Source: Halorubrum tebenquichense DSM 14210
GTDB lineage: Archaea; Halobacteriota; Halobacteria; Halobacteriales; Haloferacaceae
Length of the DNA: 64,000 nucleotides
Reading direction: 5' to 3'
Assembly: GCF_000337415.1 (NCBI RefSeq)
Contig: NZ_AOJD01000061.1
Span: forward strand, 1-64,000
In this document: piece by piece, positions 17,545 through 26,662 of the stretch
How positions within the stretch are numbered: the stretch's first letter is position 1
How the letters are laid out: every line of letters starts with the position of its first letter
Notes under the pieces: generated by a model
Database searches by the model: none
What the model was told of the DNA's origin: nothing
Seen by the model: only the letters and a program-made list of their open reading frames with translations
Translations under genes and position numbers: made by a program

Positions 17545-18747
17545 TCAGAACGTCGAGACGTCGCCCTCGATGACGCTGCGGGTCACGTCGGTCACGTCGG
17601 CCAGTTCGCGGTCGACGATGGCGAGGACGTCCGCCTCGATGTCGCCCAGTTCGACGCCGTCCTCGGTGACGATCTGCGCGTCGGCGACGTGCGGCTCGTC
17701 GATCGGGCGGCCGATCTGCGAGAGCAGGCGGACCTGGAGGTCGCGGATGCCGTCGACCTCCTCGGTGACGGACTCGGCGACGCGGGTCGAGAGGAGGTTG
17801 TAGATCTTCCCGATGTGGTTCACGGGGTTTTTCCCGGAGGTCGCCTCCATCGACATCGGGCGGTTGGGCGTGATGAGCCCGTTGGCGCGGTTGCCGCGGC
17901 CGACGGAGCCGTCGTCGCCCTGCTCGGCGGAGGTGCCGGTGACGGTGAGGTAGACGGAGCCCTCGTCGTAGTCGTCGGCGGTGTTGACGTCGACGTGGAC
18001 CTCGCGGTCGGTGTGCTCGCGGGCGAGGTCGTCGACGTACTCGCGGACGGACGCGACCGCGTCGTCGTAGTCGTCAAGGCCGTCGACGTAGGCGTCGACC
18101 ATCGCGGCGGCGACGGTGATGTCGATCCGGTCGCCCTCGCGTTTGCCCATGATCTTCACGTCGGGGCCGAGTTCGGGGTGATCGTCGTGGTACGGGCCGT
18201 TGAGCGCGCGTTCGGCCTCGCGGACGATGGTCTCCGTCTCCGTGAGCGGCGCGTGGCCCACGCCGAAGGAGGTGTCGTTGGCCATCGGGACCTCCTGCGT
18301 CTCCTCGCCGAAGACGTCCTGGAGGTCGCCCGAGCCCTCGCCGAGCTTCACGTCGACGACCACGTCGGTGCCGTACTCCAGTTCCGGGATCGCCTCCGAG
18401 AGGTAGTCGCGGGCGGCCGCGAGCGCGGTCGAGTCGACCGGGAGCTGTTCGCCGTCGTACTCCTTCGTGGCGCGGCCGACGATGAGGATGTAGATCGGTT
18501 CGACGACCTCGCCGCCGCCGAACGCGGGGGCCGCGCGCCCGGCGACCAGCTGCGTCTCGTCGGTGTTGTAGTGGAGCACCTTCCCGACGCGGTCCAGATA
18601 GAGCTGCGAGAGCGCCCGCGAGACCGACTCCGCGACGCCGTCGCAGATCGAGTCGGGGTGACCGATCCCCTTCCGCTCGACGATCTCGACCTCCTGGTCC
18701 TCGACCGCCTGTCGGTCGAGGCGACTTACCTGTATGTTTCGGTCCAT
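17545..18747 (-). CDS. mat: Archaeal-type S-adenosylmethionine synthetase
   Basis: Makes S-adenosylmethionine from ATP and methionine, the methyl donor for all cell methylation; 400 aa, cytoplasmic. It belongs to the archaeal MAT type, which differs strongly from bacterial MetK. Diagnostic stretches are [17 protein letters not shown] near the N-terminus, the acidic [31 protein letters not shown], and [20 protein letters not shown] followed by [13 protein letters not shown]. Length equals the family norm. A TATA-like box on the reverse strand at 18773-18782 sits about 30 bp from the ATG, so the message is probably leaderless. Confidence 0.96.
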   Translation of the reverse strand: MDRNIQVSRLDRQAVEDQEVEIVERKGIGHPDSICDGVAESVSRALSQLYLDRVGKVLHYNTDETQLVAGRAAPAFGGGEVVEPIYILIVGRATKEYDGEQLPVDSTALAAARDYLSEAIPELEYGTDVVVDVKLGEGSGDLQDVFGEETQEVPMANDTSFGVGHAPLTETETIVREAERALNGPYHDDHPELGPDVKIMGKREGDRIDITVAAAMVDAYVDGLDDYDDAVASVREYVDDLAREHTDREVHVDVNTADDYDEGSVYLTVTGTSAEQGDDGSVGRGNRANGLITPNRPMSMEATSGKNPVNHIGKIYNLLSTRVAESVTEEVDGIRDLQVRLLSQIGRPIDEPHVADAQIVTEDGVELGDIEADVLAIVDRELADVTDVTRSVIEGDVSTF

Positions 18748-18772
18748 TACGCCTCGGTACTCCGCCGCTGAC

Positions 18773-18782
18773 AGTATAACTT
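18773..18782 (-). promoter_or_regulatory. TATA-like box for mat
   Basis: AGTTATACTG on the reverse strand is centred about 30 bp upstream of the mat ATG, consistent with haloarchaeal TATA boxes and a leaderless or very short-leader message. Confidence 0.45.
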
Positions 18783-18944
18783 GCGGAAACGCTCCGCTAC
18801 CGGGAAATTACTTCAAGTTATTCACTTCGTTCGAGACGGTCGGCGGAGTGGCGCGCCGGGCGTCGCGTCCCGACGACTCGCGGTCACGCAAGCGAGCGTT
18901 TGTGTTTCGGCAACGGCTTTCCGTCCCCTCGCGGTACGCCCGAT

Positions 18945-19952
18945 ATGGACGGACTCACACCCTCCCGGCGTCGCCTCCTCGCCGGCGCGGTCGCCGGGGG
19001 CGTCGGCGTCGTCGCGGGCTGTCTCGGAACGGACGGGGACGATTCGAGCGACGGCGACGGGCCCGAACTCGGGCTCTCGCTCTCGCGGGTCGACGGGTCG
19101 CTGCGAGACCGGTACGTGCGCGACCGCGACGACCCGGACGAGCGGTGGGACGAGGCCGCGCTCGACGCCGCGCTGGCGGGCGAGGAGTACGCGACTCGAC
19201 GCCGGAAGCCGTTCTTCGCGAGCGCGGACGACCCCGCGTACGTGCGCGAGGACGGGACGTACTACCGGCTCGGCTCGGTGGTCGTCGACGAGGTCGCCGA
19301 GACGTATCCGGTCCTCCGACTCTTCGAGACCGACGACGAGTCGACGGGAGACGGCGGCGAGTCGACCGTCGACGGCGGCGAGGACGGACCCCTGCCGGAG
19401 AGCGACCGGCGCGCGGTCAGGATCGCGCACTTCGCCGCGCGGGCCCGGGGGAACGCGGGCGGCTATCCGGTCGGACTGGTCGAGCGCGGGGGGTACGTCT
19501 ACCGGGCCGAGGCCGCGCGGAGCGACAGCGAACTGCTCGCGGACGACGGTCCGGATCGGGTCTCGTACCGGGACGTGACGTACCGGGTCGAGGTCGAACG
19601 GGAGCGGTTCCACGAGGCGGTCTCCCGGCCGACCGCGGAGGCGGTCGCCGCGGACCCGGAGCGGATGGAGGCGGCCCTCCGAGCGAAGCTCGTCGGCCCC
19701 CGGGTCGGGACGGACGAACTCTCGACGGAGGCCGAACGGATCGTCAAGCGCGCGGCGGTCGACGAGTACCGCGAGACGCACCCGTACTCCGAGGCGTACG
19801 TCGAACTGCTCCGAGCGATCGACGCGCGGCCGTACGTCGACGGGAACGTACGGAATGACGCGGGCGTCGGCGCGAACGAGAAGGAGATGATCCGGTACGG
19901 CGACGAGTACTACGAGCGCTCGCTCCGGGTACTGGCCGACGAGGACGGCTGA
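18945..19952 (+). CDS. Tat-exported lipoprotein of unknown function
   Basis: Predicted secreted lipoprotein, 335 aa. The signal has three arginines (SRRRLLAGAVAGGVGVVAGC) and lipobox Cys26, followed by an acidic linker rich in Asp/Gly. The mature part is acidic with many Tyr/Arg/Glu residues (for example YATRRRKPFF, YETHPYSEAYVELLRAID) and no cysteine cluster. I recognise no domain. Start 18945 is chosen over an upstream in-frame ATG because it places the twin arginines eight residues from the N-terminus. It may be a paralogue in style of the 10006-11361 lipoprotein (both Arg/Glu-rich) but I see no clear alignment. Confidence 0.7.
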   Translation: MDGLTPSRRRLLAGAVAGGVGVVAGCLGTDGDDSSDGDGPELGLSLSRVDGSLRDRYVRDRDDPDERWDEAALDAALAGEEYATRRRKPFFASADDPAYVREDGTYYRLGSVVVDEVAETYPVLRLFETDDESTGDGGESTVDGGEDGPLPESDRRAVRIAHFAARARGNAGGYPVGLVERGGYVYRAEAARSDSELLADDGPDRVSYRDVTYRVEVERERFHEAVSRPTAEAVAADPERMEAALRAKLVGPRVGTDELSTEAERIVKRAAVDEYRETHPYSEAYVELLRAIDARPYVDGNVRNDAGVGANEKEMIRYGDEYYERSLRVLADEDG

Positions 19953-19974
19953 CGCGGAGCGGACCGGAACGGTC

Positions 19975-21096
19975 TCAGCGGACCGCGTCGTACGCCTCGC
20001 CCATCACGTCGAGCGCCTCCCGGAGCTGTTCTTCGTCGGTCGCGTACGAGATCCGGGCGTGGCCGGCCCCGCCCTCGCCGAACGCCTCGCCGGGGACGAC
20101 GACCACGCCGCGGTCGAGGCACTCGTCGACGAACCCGTCGGGGACGCGGGGCATCGCGTAGAACGCCCCTTGCGGGGTCGGACAGTCGAGCCCGATCTCG
20201 TCGAAGCCGTCGAGGAGGAGGTCGCGGCGACGCCGGAAGGAGTCGGTCATCTCCTCGACCACGCCGCGGTCGCCGCGCAGCGCGGCCTCCGCGGCGTACT
20301 GCGCCGGAGCGGAGGCGCAGGCCTGCGCGTACTGGTGGACCCGGAGCATGCGCTCGACGCGCTCGTCGGAGCCGTACACCCAGCCGAGCCGCCAGCCGGT
20401 CATCGAGAACAGCTTCGAGGCGGAGTTGACGACCACGACGTTGTCCGTCTCGGCGAACTCGATCGGCGACCGGTGTTCGCCGTCGAAGACGGTGTACTCG
20501 TACACCTCGTCCGAGATACAGAGCACGTCGTGCTCGTCGGCGATCCGCGCGAACTCCCGCACGTCAGCCTCGGAGGAGACCGCGCCAGTGGGGTTGCCCG
20601 GAGAGTTGACGACGAACGCCGCGGTGTCGTCGGTGATCGCGTCCGCTATCGCCGCCGGGTCGATCGTGAGGTCGTCGCGGAGCGGCACGGGGACCGGCTC
20701 GCCGCCGGTCAGCTTCGTCAGCGCGTCGTAGGAGACGAATCCCGGGTCCGGGATCAGCACCTCGTCGCCCGCGTCGACGTGCGCTTCGAGGGCGACGTGA
20801 AGCGCCTCGCTGCCGCCGGCGGTCGCGATGACGTTGCCCGGGTCGAGGTCGATCCCCTGGTCGGCGCGGTGTTTCTCGGCGATCGCCTCCCGCAGCGACG
20901 GAGTCCCCTTGTTCTCGGTGTAGGCGTCGGCCTTCCCGGACTCGATGGCGTCGACCGCGGCCCGGCGCGCGTGCTCGGGCGTCGGGAAGTCCGGCTGGCC
21001 CAGCCCGAGGTTGATCGCGTCGTCGCCGGCCGCCTCGAACACCTCGCGGATCCCGCTCATCGAGATCCGCTCGACCCTGTCGGAGAACGTCGTCAT
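19975..21096 (-). CDS. Class I/II pyridoxal-phosphate aminotransferase
   Basis: PLP-dependent aminotransferase of 373 aa, of the aspartate/aromatic aminotransferase type. The N-terminal INLGLGQPDFPTPEHARRAA and the middle SPGNPTGAVSSE are typical. CISDEVYEYTVFDG gives the Asp and Tyr that contact PLP, and NSASKLFSMTGWRLGW holds the Schiff-base Lys. A C-terminal GEGGAGHARISYA contains the substrate carboxylate-binding Arg. It probably transfers amino groups from aspartate, glutamate or aromatic amino acids to 2-oxoacids; the preferred substrate cannot be decided by eye. The start at 21096 gives the family N-terminus. Confidence 0.88.
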   Translation of the reverse strand: MTTFSDRVERISMSGIREVFEAAGDDAINLGLGQPDFPTPEHARRAAVDAIESGKADAYTENKGTPSLREAIAEKHRADQGIDLDPGNVIATAGGSEALHVALEAHVDAGDEVLIPDPGFVSYDALTKLTGGEPVPVPLRDDLTIDPAAIADAITDDTAAFVVNSPGNPTGAVSSEADVREFARIADEHDVLCISDEVYEYTVFDGEHRSPIEFAETDNVVVVNSASKLFSMTGWRLGWVYGSDERVERMLRVHQYAQACASAPAQYAAEAALRGDRGVVEEMTDSFRRRRDLLLDGFDEIGLDCPTPQGAFYAMPRVPDGFVDECLDRGVVVVPGEAFGEGGAGHARISYATDEEQLREALDVMGEAYDAVR

Positions 21097-21166
21097 ACTC
21101 GTGTGGGCGCGCCGCCGAGAGTTAGTTCTTGTCACGTCGGATCGGCGGCCCGCCCCGGGACTCCCG

Positions 21167-22225
21167 TCACCACCGCCGCCGCTCCCAGACCGGTCGCCGG
21201 TCGTCGCGGCTCGCGTCGCTGCGGATCCGACCGTCCGCGTCGGTCGGCAGCGCGAACCGGCCCTTGAGGACGCTCGGCACCTCCTCGGGGCGGGCGCGCA
21301 ACAGCGCGTCGTCGACCGCGCGGAGCCGGAGCATCGGCCGCCCCGGTCCCATCGGCATCTTGATCGACTCGATCAGCTCCCGCTCGACGAGCGCGCGCCG
21401 GTCGCGGGTGAACTCCTGTCCGGGGGCGATCCCGACCCCCTCCGTCCCGACCCACCGGCGGAGGTCGCGGAAGAGGTGGTCGTGTCGCGCCGCGAGCGCG
21501 ACGAGCAGCGTCCGGTCCGACGGCTCGCTCGTGCGACCGAACTCGCCGGGCACGAGCGACTCCAGCACGGCGGCCACGTCGTCGGCGAAGCGGTCGTCGA
21601 GGACCTCGCGCGCCGCGGCGATCAGTCGCCGCCGCGAGGGCATCCCGACCGACTCCGCCGTCGCCGCGTCGAACCGCGACTCGGCGGCGGCCCGGACGCC
21701 CCGGACGGTCGCCCGCGCGTCGGTCGCGGACGCGGCTCGGGGGTCGTCGTCGACCGTCGTCGTCGCGAGCGCCCGATCGCCGGCGGGGCCGACGACCGCG
21801 TCGACGCGGTCGGGACTCGCGAACAGCGTGCCGTTCGTCCCGTGATCGAGGCGTTCTCCGGTGCGGATCCGGATCGCGTCCGTCTCGACCGCCTCGGCGG
21901 CCGCGGTGCCGAGGACGAGCGCCCGGGAGAGCGCGTCGACGACGCCCGGGCGACACGCAACCCGCCACGGCGGCCCCGAAGACCGCTCGCGGGCCGTCAG
22001 AATTGACGGGAGCAAGCGAAGGGGAACGCCGACCGCGACCACCTCGGACCGGCCGCAGAGGGCCGTCTCGACCGCCTCGGCGAGCGGATCGTCGTCTCGG
22101 GGGAGGATGTCGGCGACCTCCGTCGGGTCGCGTGTCGCCCGGGTGTCGTCGCTTGCCGCGTCGCTGGTGGCGTCCGAAGTCGAGTCGGTCGCGGCGTCGT
22201 CGTCGGCTACCACACCGACGGTCAC
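21167..22225 (-). CDS. TbsP-like (DUF5821-type) haloarchaeal transcriptional regulator
   Basis: Protein of 352 aa. After an acidic Thr/Ser/Asp leader the N-terminal domain (TEVADILPRDDDPLAEAVET, VVAVGVPLRLLPSILTARE) resembles the DUF5821 fold of TbsP. TbsP was described as a partner of TrmB in control of sugar metabolism in haloarchaea. The C-terminal part (VALAARHDHLFRDL, TRDRRALVERELIESIKMPM, GPGRPMLRLRAVDD) matches the winged-helix region of that family, in which a GRPRLRL motif ends the wing. Residues are diverged from the TbsP I remember, so this may be a paralogue. No operon partner is tight (31 bp to trmI downstream), but co-transcription with trmI is possible. Confidence 0.55.
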   Translation of the reverse strand: MTVGVVADDDAATDSTSDATSDAASDDTRATRDPTEVADILPRDDDPLAEAVETALCGRSEVVAVGVPLRLLPSILTARERSSGPPWRVACRPGVVDALSRALVLGTAAAEAVETDAIRIRTGERLDHGTNGTLFASPDRVDAVVGPAGDRALATTTVDDDPRAASATDARATVRGVRAAAESRFDAATAESVGMPSRRRLIAAAREVLDDRFADDVAAVLESLVPGEFGRTSEPSDRTLLVALAARHDHLFRDLRRWVGTEGVGIAPGQEFTRDRRALVERELIESIKMPMGPGRPMLRLRAVDDALLRARPEEVPSVLKGRFALPTDADGRIRSDASRDDRRPVWERRRW

Positions 22226-22256
22226 AGCCGCGACCCGAAAGAGCGTTGCGGCGGCG

Positions 22257-22997
22257 TCAGGGCGCTCGGGCGAACACGAGGTAGCCCGTGTGGCCGACGC
22301 CGGCGGTGGAGGGGCGCGAGCCGCGGTCGGAGAAGTCCATCTCGCGCTGGATCGTCTCGAGCGTCTCGACCCCGTCGAAGCCCGCCTCGCGGGCGGCGAG
22401 GGCCGCCTCGCGGGTCCCCTCCACGAACGGGGAGTAGACGGCGAGGCGACCGCCGGGCGCGAGCAGTTCGTCCGCGCGCTCGACCACGGCCGGCGCGTCG
22501 CCGGTGTCGAGCGTCAGCGCGTCGAACGGCTCGCCGTCGGCGAGCGCGTCCAGCTCGTCGGTGAGGTCGCCGGTCCGCACCTCGACGCGGTCGGAAACCC
22601 CCGCCGTCCGCATGTTCTCGCGGGCGACCTCGGCGAACTCGGCGTCCACCTCGTAAGAGGTGACGTCGGCCCCGGCGCGGCCGAGGTACGCGGCGAGGAT
22701 GCCCGTGCCGGTGCCCGCGTCGAGGACGCGGTCGCCGCCGGACGCGCCGGTGTGGCCCATCACCAGCCCCACGTCGCGGGGCATCATCGGCGCGCCGGTG
22801 CGTTCGAGGTGGTTGAAGAGATCCGGGCCGCGGAGCGCGCGGACCTCGAAGACGGTGCCGAGGTGGGTCTCGACCTCGTCGCCGGCCGCGACGTCCTCGG
22901 GGACCTCGATCACGCCGAGGTCGGTGCCGAACTCCTCGCCCGGCTCCAGCAGGTACTCCCGGTCGTCGTGGACGAGCAGGTACGCGGCGTCCGTCAC
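22257..22997 (-). CDS. trmI: tRNA (adenine-N1)-methyltransferase, TrmI family
   Basis: SAM-dependent methyltransferase of 246 aa that makes 1-methyladenosine in the T-loop (positions 57/58) of archaeal tRNA. The N-terminal beta domain is followed by the Rossmann core: motif I RVLDAGTGTGILAAYLG, acidic residue in VTSYEVDAEFAEVARENM, and ALTLDTGDAPAV, then the TrmI hallmark block HLERTGAPMMPRDVGLVMG. The GTG start at 22997 shares one base with the stop codon of nac (TAGTG), so translation is coupled. Long upstream in-frame sequence is Arg-rich antisense to nac and is rejected. Confidence 0.87.
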   Translation of the reverse strand: MTDAAYLLVHDDREYLLEPGEEFGTDLGVIEVPEDVAAGDEVETHLGTVFEVRALRGPDLFNHLERTGAPMMPRDVGLVMGHTGASGGDRVLDAGTGTGILAAYLGRAGADVTSYEVDAEFAEVARENMRTAGVSDRVEVRTGDLTDELDALADGEPFDALTLDTGDAPAVVERADELLAPGGRLAVYSPFVEGTREAALAAREAGFDGVETLETIQREMDFSDRGSRPSTAGVGHTGYLVFARAP

Positions 22998-23407
22998 TAC
23001 AGGTCCGAGATCGCGCGGGCCGGCTCGCCGTTGGCCGCCTCCAGCGCCTCTCGGGCGTCCGCCTTCGAGACGCCGGCCTGCTGAGCGACGAGTTTCACGT
23101 CTTCCTCCGGGATCTCGTCGTCGCCGCCGTCCGCCTCGTCGAGCGCCGGGTCGTCCGCGTCGCCCTCGACGGCCGTCGCGCCGCCGCCAGCGCCCGCGTC
23201 GGCGACCGCGTCGGGCGAGCCGACGATCTGATAGGTCTCCTGCCCTTGGGCGTCCATCTTGGTGACCTGCGCGCCGTCGAAGACGAGGTCGTCGCCGTCG
23301 GCCGTCTCGATGACGACCCGTTCGGCGTCGAGCTCCTCGACGTCGATCCCCATCTGTTTCATCATCTGTTTCATCTTTCGCGGGTTCATGCCGCCGCCTC
23401 CGAACAT
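22997..23407 (-). CDS. nac: Nascent polypeptide-associated complex protein (archaeal NAC)
   Basis: Ribosome-associated chaperone, 136 aa, acting as a homodimer on nascent chains. The N-terminus MFGGGGMNPRKMKQMMKQMG is the archaeal NAC signature. It is followed by the NAC beta domain (VEELDAERVVIETADGDDLVF, DGAQVTKMDAQGQETYQIVG), an acidic low-complexity linker, and a C-terminal UBA domain (DVKLVAQQAGVSKADAREAL). Start 23407 drops a 14-residue extension and lies at leaderless distance from a reverse-strand CCCTTTTTGTG (23427-23437). It forms a two-gene unit with trmI, linking ribosome-exit and tRNA-modification functions. Confidence 0.95.
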   Translation of the reverse strand: MFGGGGMNPRKMKQMMKQMGIDVEELDAERVVIETADGDDLVFDGAQVTKMDAQGQETYQIVGSPDAVADAGAGGGATAVEGDADDPALDEADGGDDEIPEEDVKLVAQQAGVSKADAREALEAANGEPARAISDL

Positions 23408-23526
23408 GGTCGTCGGTTCGGCCGGAGGACACAAAAAGGGTGTCGACACGGCGCGAACGGCGGCTCCTCGCCGGCCGGTTCCGCCGGAGACGGCGGTTTG
23501 ATACGTCCGGCCGGCGTCGTCGGGAC

Positions 23527-24309
23527 ATGTACCTCGCGAACCACACCTGGCCGGAGCTCGGCGACGCGCTGTCGGAGGGCTCCGTCGCGCTCGTCCCGCT
23601 CGGATCGACCGAACAGCACGGCCCGCACCTCCCGCTGGCGACCGACCACCTGATCGCCGAGGCGCTCGCGACGGCGGCCGCGGACCGGTCTGACGCCTTC
23701 CGAACGCCGACGATCAACGTCGGCGTCAGCCCGCATCACCGCCAGTTCCCGGGGACGATGTGGGTCGACCCGCCCGAGTTCCGCGACTACGTCGAGTCCT
23801 TCTCCCGGAACCTCGCGTACCACGGCATCGACCGCGTGGTGTTCGTCAACGCCCACGGCGGCAACGTCCAGCACCTCCGAGAGGTCGGGCGGCGGCTCCA
23901 CGAGGACGAGGTCGCCTACGCCGTCGAATGGATGTGGGACGAGTCGATCCCGGAGCTGGTCGACGACCTGTTCGAGCGCAACGGCCCGCACGCCGGGCCG
24001 AAGGAGACGGCGATGATCACCCACGTCGCGCCCGACCTCGTCCGCGAGGACCGACTCGAAGACGCCCGCGACGGGGGGCTCGTCGACCTCGACGACGCCG
24101 ACACGACCGTCCACGGCGCGCGCACGTTCTACGACGCGGTCGACAACTCCGCGAACGGCGCGTTCGGCGATCCGACCGACGTGACTCCGGAGAAGAGCGA
24201 ACGCCTGTTCGAGGCCGCCGCGGACCAGCTCGTCCAGCTGGCCGAGTGGATCGGCGAGCGCGACCGCGACGAGCTGTTCCCGGAGCCGCGAGTGGAGCGC
24301 GAGGCTTAG
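23527..24309 (+). CDS. Creatininase-family amidohydrolase (ArfB/MftE-like)
   Basis: Metal-dependent hydrolase of 260 aa. The creatininase metal motifs are present: LVPLGSTEQHGPHLPLATDH (Glu, His, Asp ligands), then VNAHGGNVQHLRE, and KETAMITH later. In archaea this family includes ArfB, the formamide hydrolase acting on the GTP-derived precursor of riboflavin and F420, and mycofactocin MftE; which applies here is not decided by sequence. Its 3' end overlaps the mptE stop by 4 bp on the opposite strand. The adjacent pterin genes make a role in GTP-derived cofactor synthesis attractive but inferred. Confidence 0.82.
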   Translation: MYLANHTWPELGDALSEGSVALVPLGSTEQHGPHLPLATDHLIAEALATAAADRSDAFRTPTINVGVSPHHRQFPGTMWVDPPEFRDYVESFSRNLAYHGIDRVVFVNAHGGNVQHLREVGRRLHEDEVAYAVEWMWDESIPELVDDLFERNGPHAGPKETAMITHVAPDLVREDRLEDARDGGLVDLDDADTTVHGARTFYDAVDNSANGAFGDPTDVTPEKSERLFEAAADQLVQLAEWIGERDRDELFPEPRVEREA

Positions 24310-25031
24310 TCGCCGCCGGGGTCGCCGGTTAACTCTCCGCCGAGAATCGCTTCCAGCGTCTCGTCCGCCGCCTCGCGTCGCCCGTCCAAAACGGCGAACT
24401 CCTCGTCGCGGCGGCGTTCGAGCCAGCGCAACAGGCGGGCGGCCCAGTCGAGCTTTTTCGCCTTCATCGGGTCGACGTCGGGGTCGTCGAAGTCCCACCC
24501 GGGGAAGACGAGTTCGCCGGCCCCGACGTGGTCGGCGAGGAACGCGGCGCGGTCGCCGTCGGTGAACCCGCCCGTGTTCCGGACCGGTCCGACGGGGGCC
24601 GCCTGCGTCGTCGCCAGCGTCCGCTCGTCCGCGAAGCGCGGCAGCCACTCGCGGACCGCGGGGAGGTTGTCGCCGTGGGCGTGGGCGGCGACCGGGACGC
24701 CGTCGCGGGTCAGCGCCGCCGCCGTCTCCGGGTTCTTGTCGAGGTCGGTCACCATACAGTCGACGGCGACGCCGCGGTCCGCGAGGACGTCGACCGCGGT
24801 GGAGGCGGCGACGACGACGTCGGCGTCGCGGGCGAGTTCGACCTCGTCGGCGAGGCAGGGGGCCGCGCCCGCGACGGCGACGGTCTCGCCGCGCCAGTCG
24901 GCGAGCCGGTCGAGGGGGAACGGGGTCGCGAGGTCGGCGGCGGCGTCGCGGGCGCGCTCGTCGGCCGCACGGTCGAACCCGAAGTCGTCGAGTATCGCCT
25001 CGTACGCCGGCTCGAACGTCGAGAAGTTCAT
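24306..25031 (-). CDS. mptE: 6-hydroxymethylpterin diphosphokinase, MptE type (DUF115)
   Basis: Archaeal enzyme that pyrophosphorylates 6-hydroxymethyl-7,8-dihydropterin in folate or methanopterin synthesis, 241 aa. Conserved elements include TVAVAGAAPCLADEVELARD (glycine/alanine-rich loop), STAVDVLADRGVAVDCMVTDLD, the motif AHAHGDNLPAVREWLP and GFTDGDRAAFLADHVGA, ending with FPGWDFDDPDVDPMKAKKLDW; the K/D-rich KAKKLDWAARLL is typical of MptE. The start at 25031 removes a 31-residue extension. It lies 165 bp downstream of folP on the same strand, which is the next step in the pathway. Confidence 0.85.
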   Translation of the reverse strand: MNFSTFEPAYEAILDDFGFDRAADERARDAAADLATPFPLDRLADWRGETVAVAGAAPCLADEVELARDADVVVAASTAVDVLADRGVAVDCMVTDLDKNPETAAALTRDGVPVAAHAHGDNLPAVREWLPRFADERTLATTQAAPVGPVRNTGGFTDGDRAAFLADHVGAGELVFPGWDFDDPDVDPMKAKKLDWAARLLRWLERRRDEEFAVLDGRREAADETLEAILGGELTGDPGGD

Positions 25032-25196
25032 CGGCGAGTCACGCTCCGGGAGGCCTTTCTCCGGGGCGGCGCGGGACGGCGCTGCCGCTCGCCGGTTCGG
25101 ATATGGTATGGACCGGAGTGGCACAGAGTACCCCTACCCGCGTGCCCCTCCGGCGTCCGGTCGATCGGTTGTCTACACGAGGGCATAAACTTTCTC

Positions 25197-26450
25197 TTAG
25201 CTACCGTGTCGGGCGATGTCGCCGAGAACGGCGTCGAGATCCGACGAAACGCCGGACACGTCGTCTCTGACCGCCGAGACGGCGGCCGGCGTCCCGATCA
25301 GGAGTCCGCGTCGGCCACCTGCGGGCGCGTCGACGGTTGCTCCGTCGCCGCCGTCGGCCGCCGAGGCGGTCGTCTCGCTCCGTCCGCGGTTCGGGTCGCC
25401 GAGCGCGAACGCGGCGGCGGGGGCGTCGGGACCGGCGGTCGCGGCGCGGAGCGCGCCGACGGCCGGGTCGCCGAGCCCCGAGAGCTCGTATGTGCGCACG
25501 ACGGCGCTGTCGGCGACGCCCCGGTCCCCCTGCGCCGCGTCCGCCGCGCCGATCCGGTCGAGGTGGCGCTCGGCCTCGCGGACGGTCGTCACGTCGAGCT
25601 CCTCGGCGGCGACGCCGTCGGAGCCGCGGTCGGAGTAGCGATTACGGGCGAACTCGGCCCCGACGAGCGCGGCGTCGCGCGTCTCGGCCACGTCGTGAGT
25701 GCGGATGACGTGCGCGCCGCGCTCGACCGCCATCGACGTAGCCGCGAGGGAGACGGGGAGCGCCTCCTCGGTGCTGCGGCCCGCGATGGTCCTGAGGAAG
25801 CTCTTACGGTTGATCGAGACGAGCAGGGGCCGGCCGTACCCGCGGAACTCGCGGAGCCGGTGGAACGTCTCGCGGTCGTCCTCGTGGGTCTTCTCGGCGG
25901 ACCAGCCGCCGAACGCGGGGTCGAGGATCGTCTTGTCGGTGACCCCGTTCATCGACAGCGCCTCGTAGATGTCGTCCACGTCCTCGATCGCGCCCGGGCG
26001 TTCCAGATCCGGGGGCGACGCCATCTTCGAGACCGCCACGTCGTGTTCGCGGCAGACGCGGGGCATCTCGGGGTCGGCGAACCCGCAGATGTCGTTGACC
26101 ATGTCGAACCCGCGCGAGATCGCCTCGTCGGCGACCTCGTGGTAGCGCGTCTCGATCGACCAGACGGCGTCGCCGGAGGTCGATTCGAGCGTCTCGACCG
26201 CGGTGTCGAGCCGATCCAACTCCTGTTCGGCCGAGAGCACGTCCAAGTCCTTGTTCGCCGACTCCAGCCCGACGTCGACGATGTCCGCGCCTTCCCCGAT
26301 CAGTTCCTCGTCGACGTAGGCGGCGGCCTCGCCGGGGTCGTCGTACACGCTGGGGTCGTACGGCGACTCGGCGGAGACGTTGAGTACCCCCATGATCCGG
26401 GGCGGGTGGTCGTCGCCGATCCCCAGCCCCGCGGCGTCCACGTTTCGCAT
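25197..26450 (-). CDS. folP: Dihydropteroate synthase with a C-terminal extension
   Basis: Condenses 6-hydroxymethyl-dihydropterin diphosphate with p-aminobenzoate to dihydropteroate; 417 aa. The TIM-barrel DHPS domain fills the N-terminal 270 residues: RIMGVLNVSAESPYD, GADIVDVGLESAN, FDMVNDICGFADPEM, TILDPAFGGWSAEK, RPLLVSINRKSFL and GAHVIRTHDV. The remaining 140 residues (RGSDGVAAEELDVTTVREAE onward to the C-terminus) form a separate domain I do not recognise, so the protein is longer than bacterial FolP. It is paired with mptE downstream. A reverse-strand TATA-like CGTTTATGTCG (26472-26482) fits a leaderless start at 26450. Confidence 0.88.
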   Translation of the reverse strand: MRNVDAAGLGIGDDHPPRIMGVLNVSAESPYDPSVYDDPGEAAAYVDEELIGEGADIVDVGLESANKDLDVLSAEQELDRLDTAVETLESTSGDAVWSIETRYHEVADEAISRGFDMVNDICGFADPEMPRVCREHDVAVSKMASPPDLERPGAIEDVDDIYEALSMNGVTDKTILDPAFGGWSAEKTHEDDRETFHRLREFRGYGRPLLVSINRKSFLRTIAGRSTEEALPVSLAATSMAVERGAHVIRTHDVAETRDAALVGAEFARNRYSDRGSDGVAAEELDVTTVREAERHLDRIGAADAAQGDRGVADSAVVRTYELSGLGDPAVGALRAATAGPDAPAAAFALGDPNRGRSETTASAADGGDGATVDAPAGGRRGLLIGTPAAVSAVRDDVSGVSSDLDAVLGDIARHGS

Positions 26451-26662
26451 ACGATCACCACGGGCGCGAGCGACATAAACGGGGGGAGTGGGCGACGGAA
26501 GCGAGGCGAACGCGAGCAACTAATGGTTACAACGGACCGACCGCAGAGCGCCGGTCGGAGATAGCCCGCGGAGCCGCCCGGAACGGTCGCGAGACGTGCC
26601 AGTGTGAGACACGACGGCAGCCGTCGGACACGGCTTAACTCCGTCCGGCACGGAACTGAACC

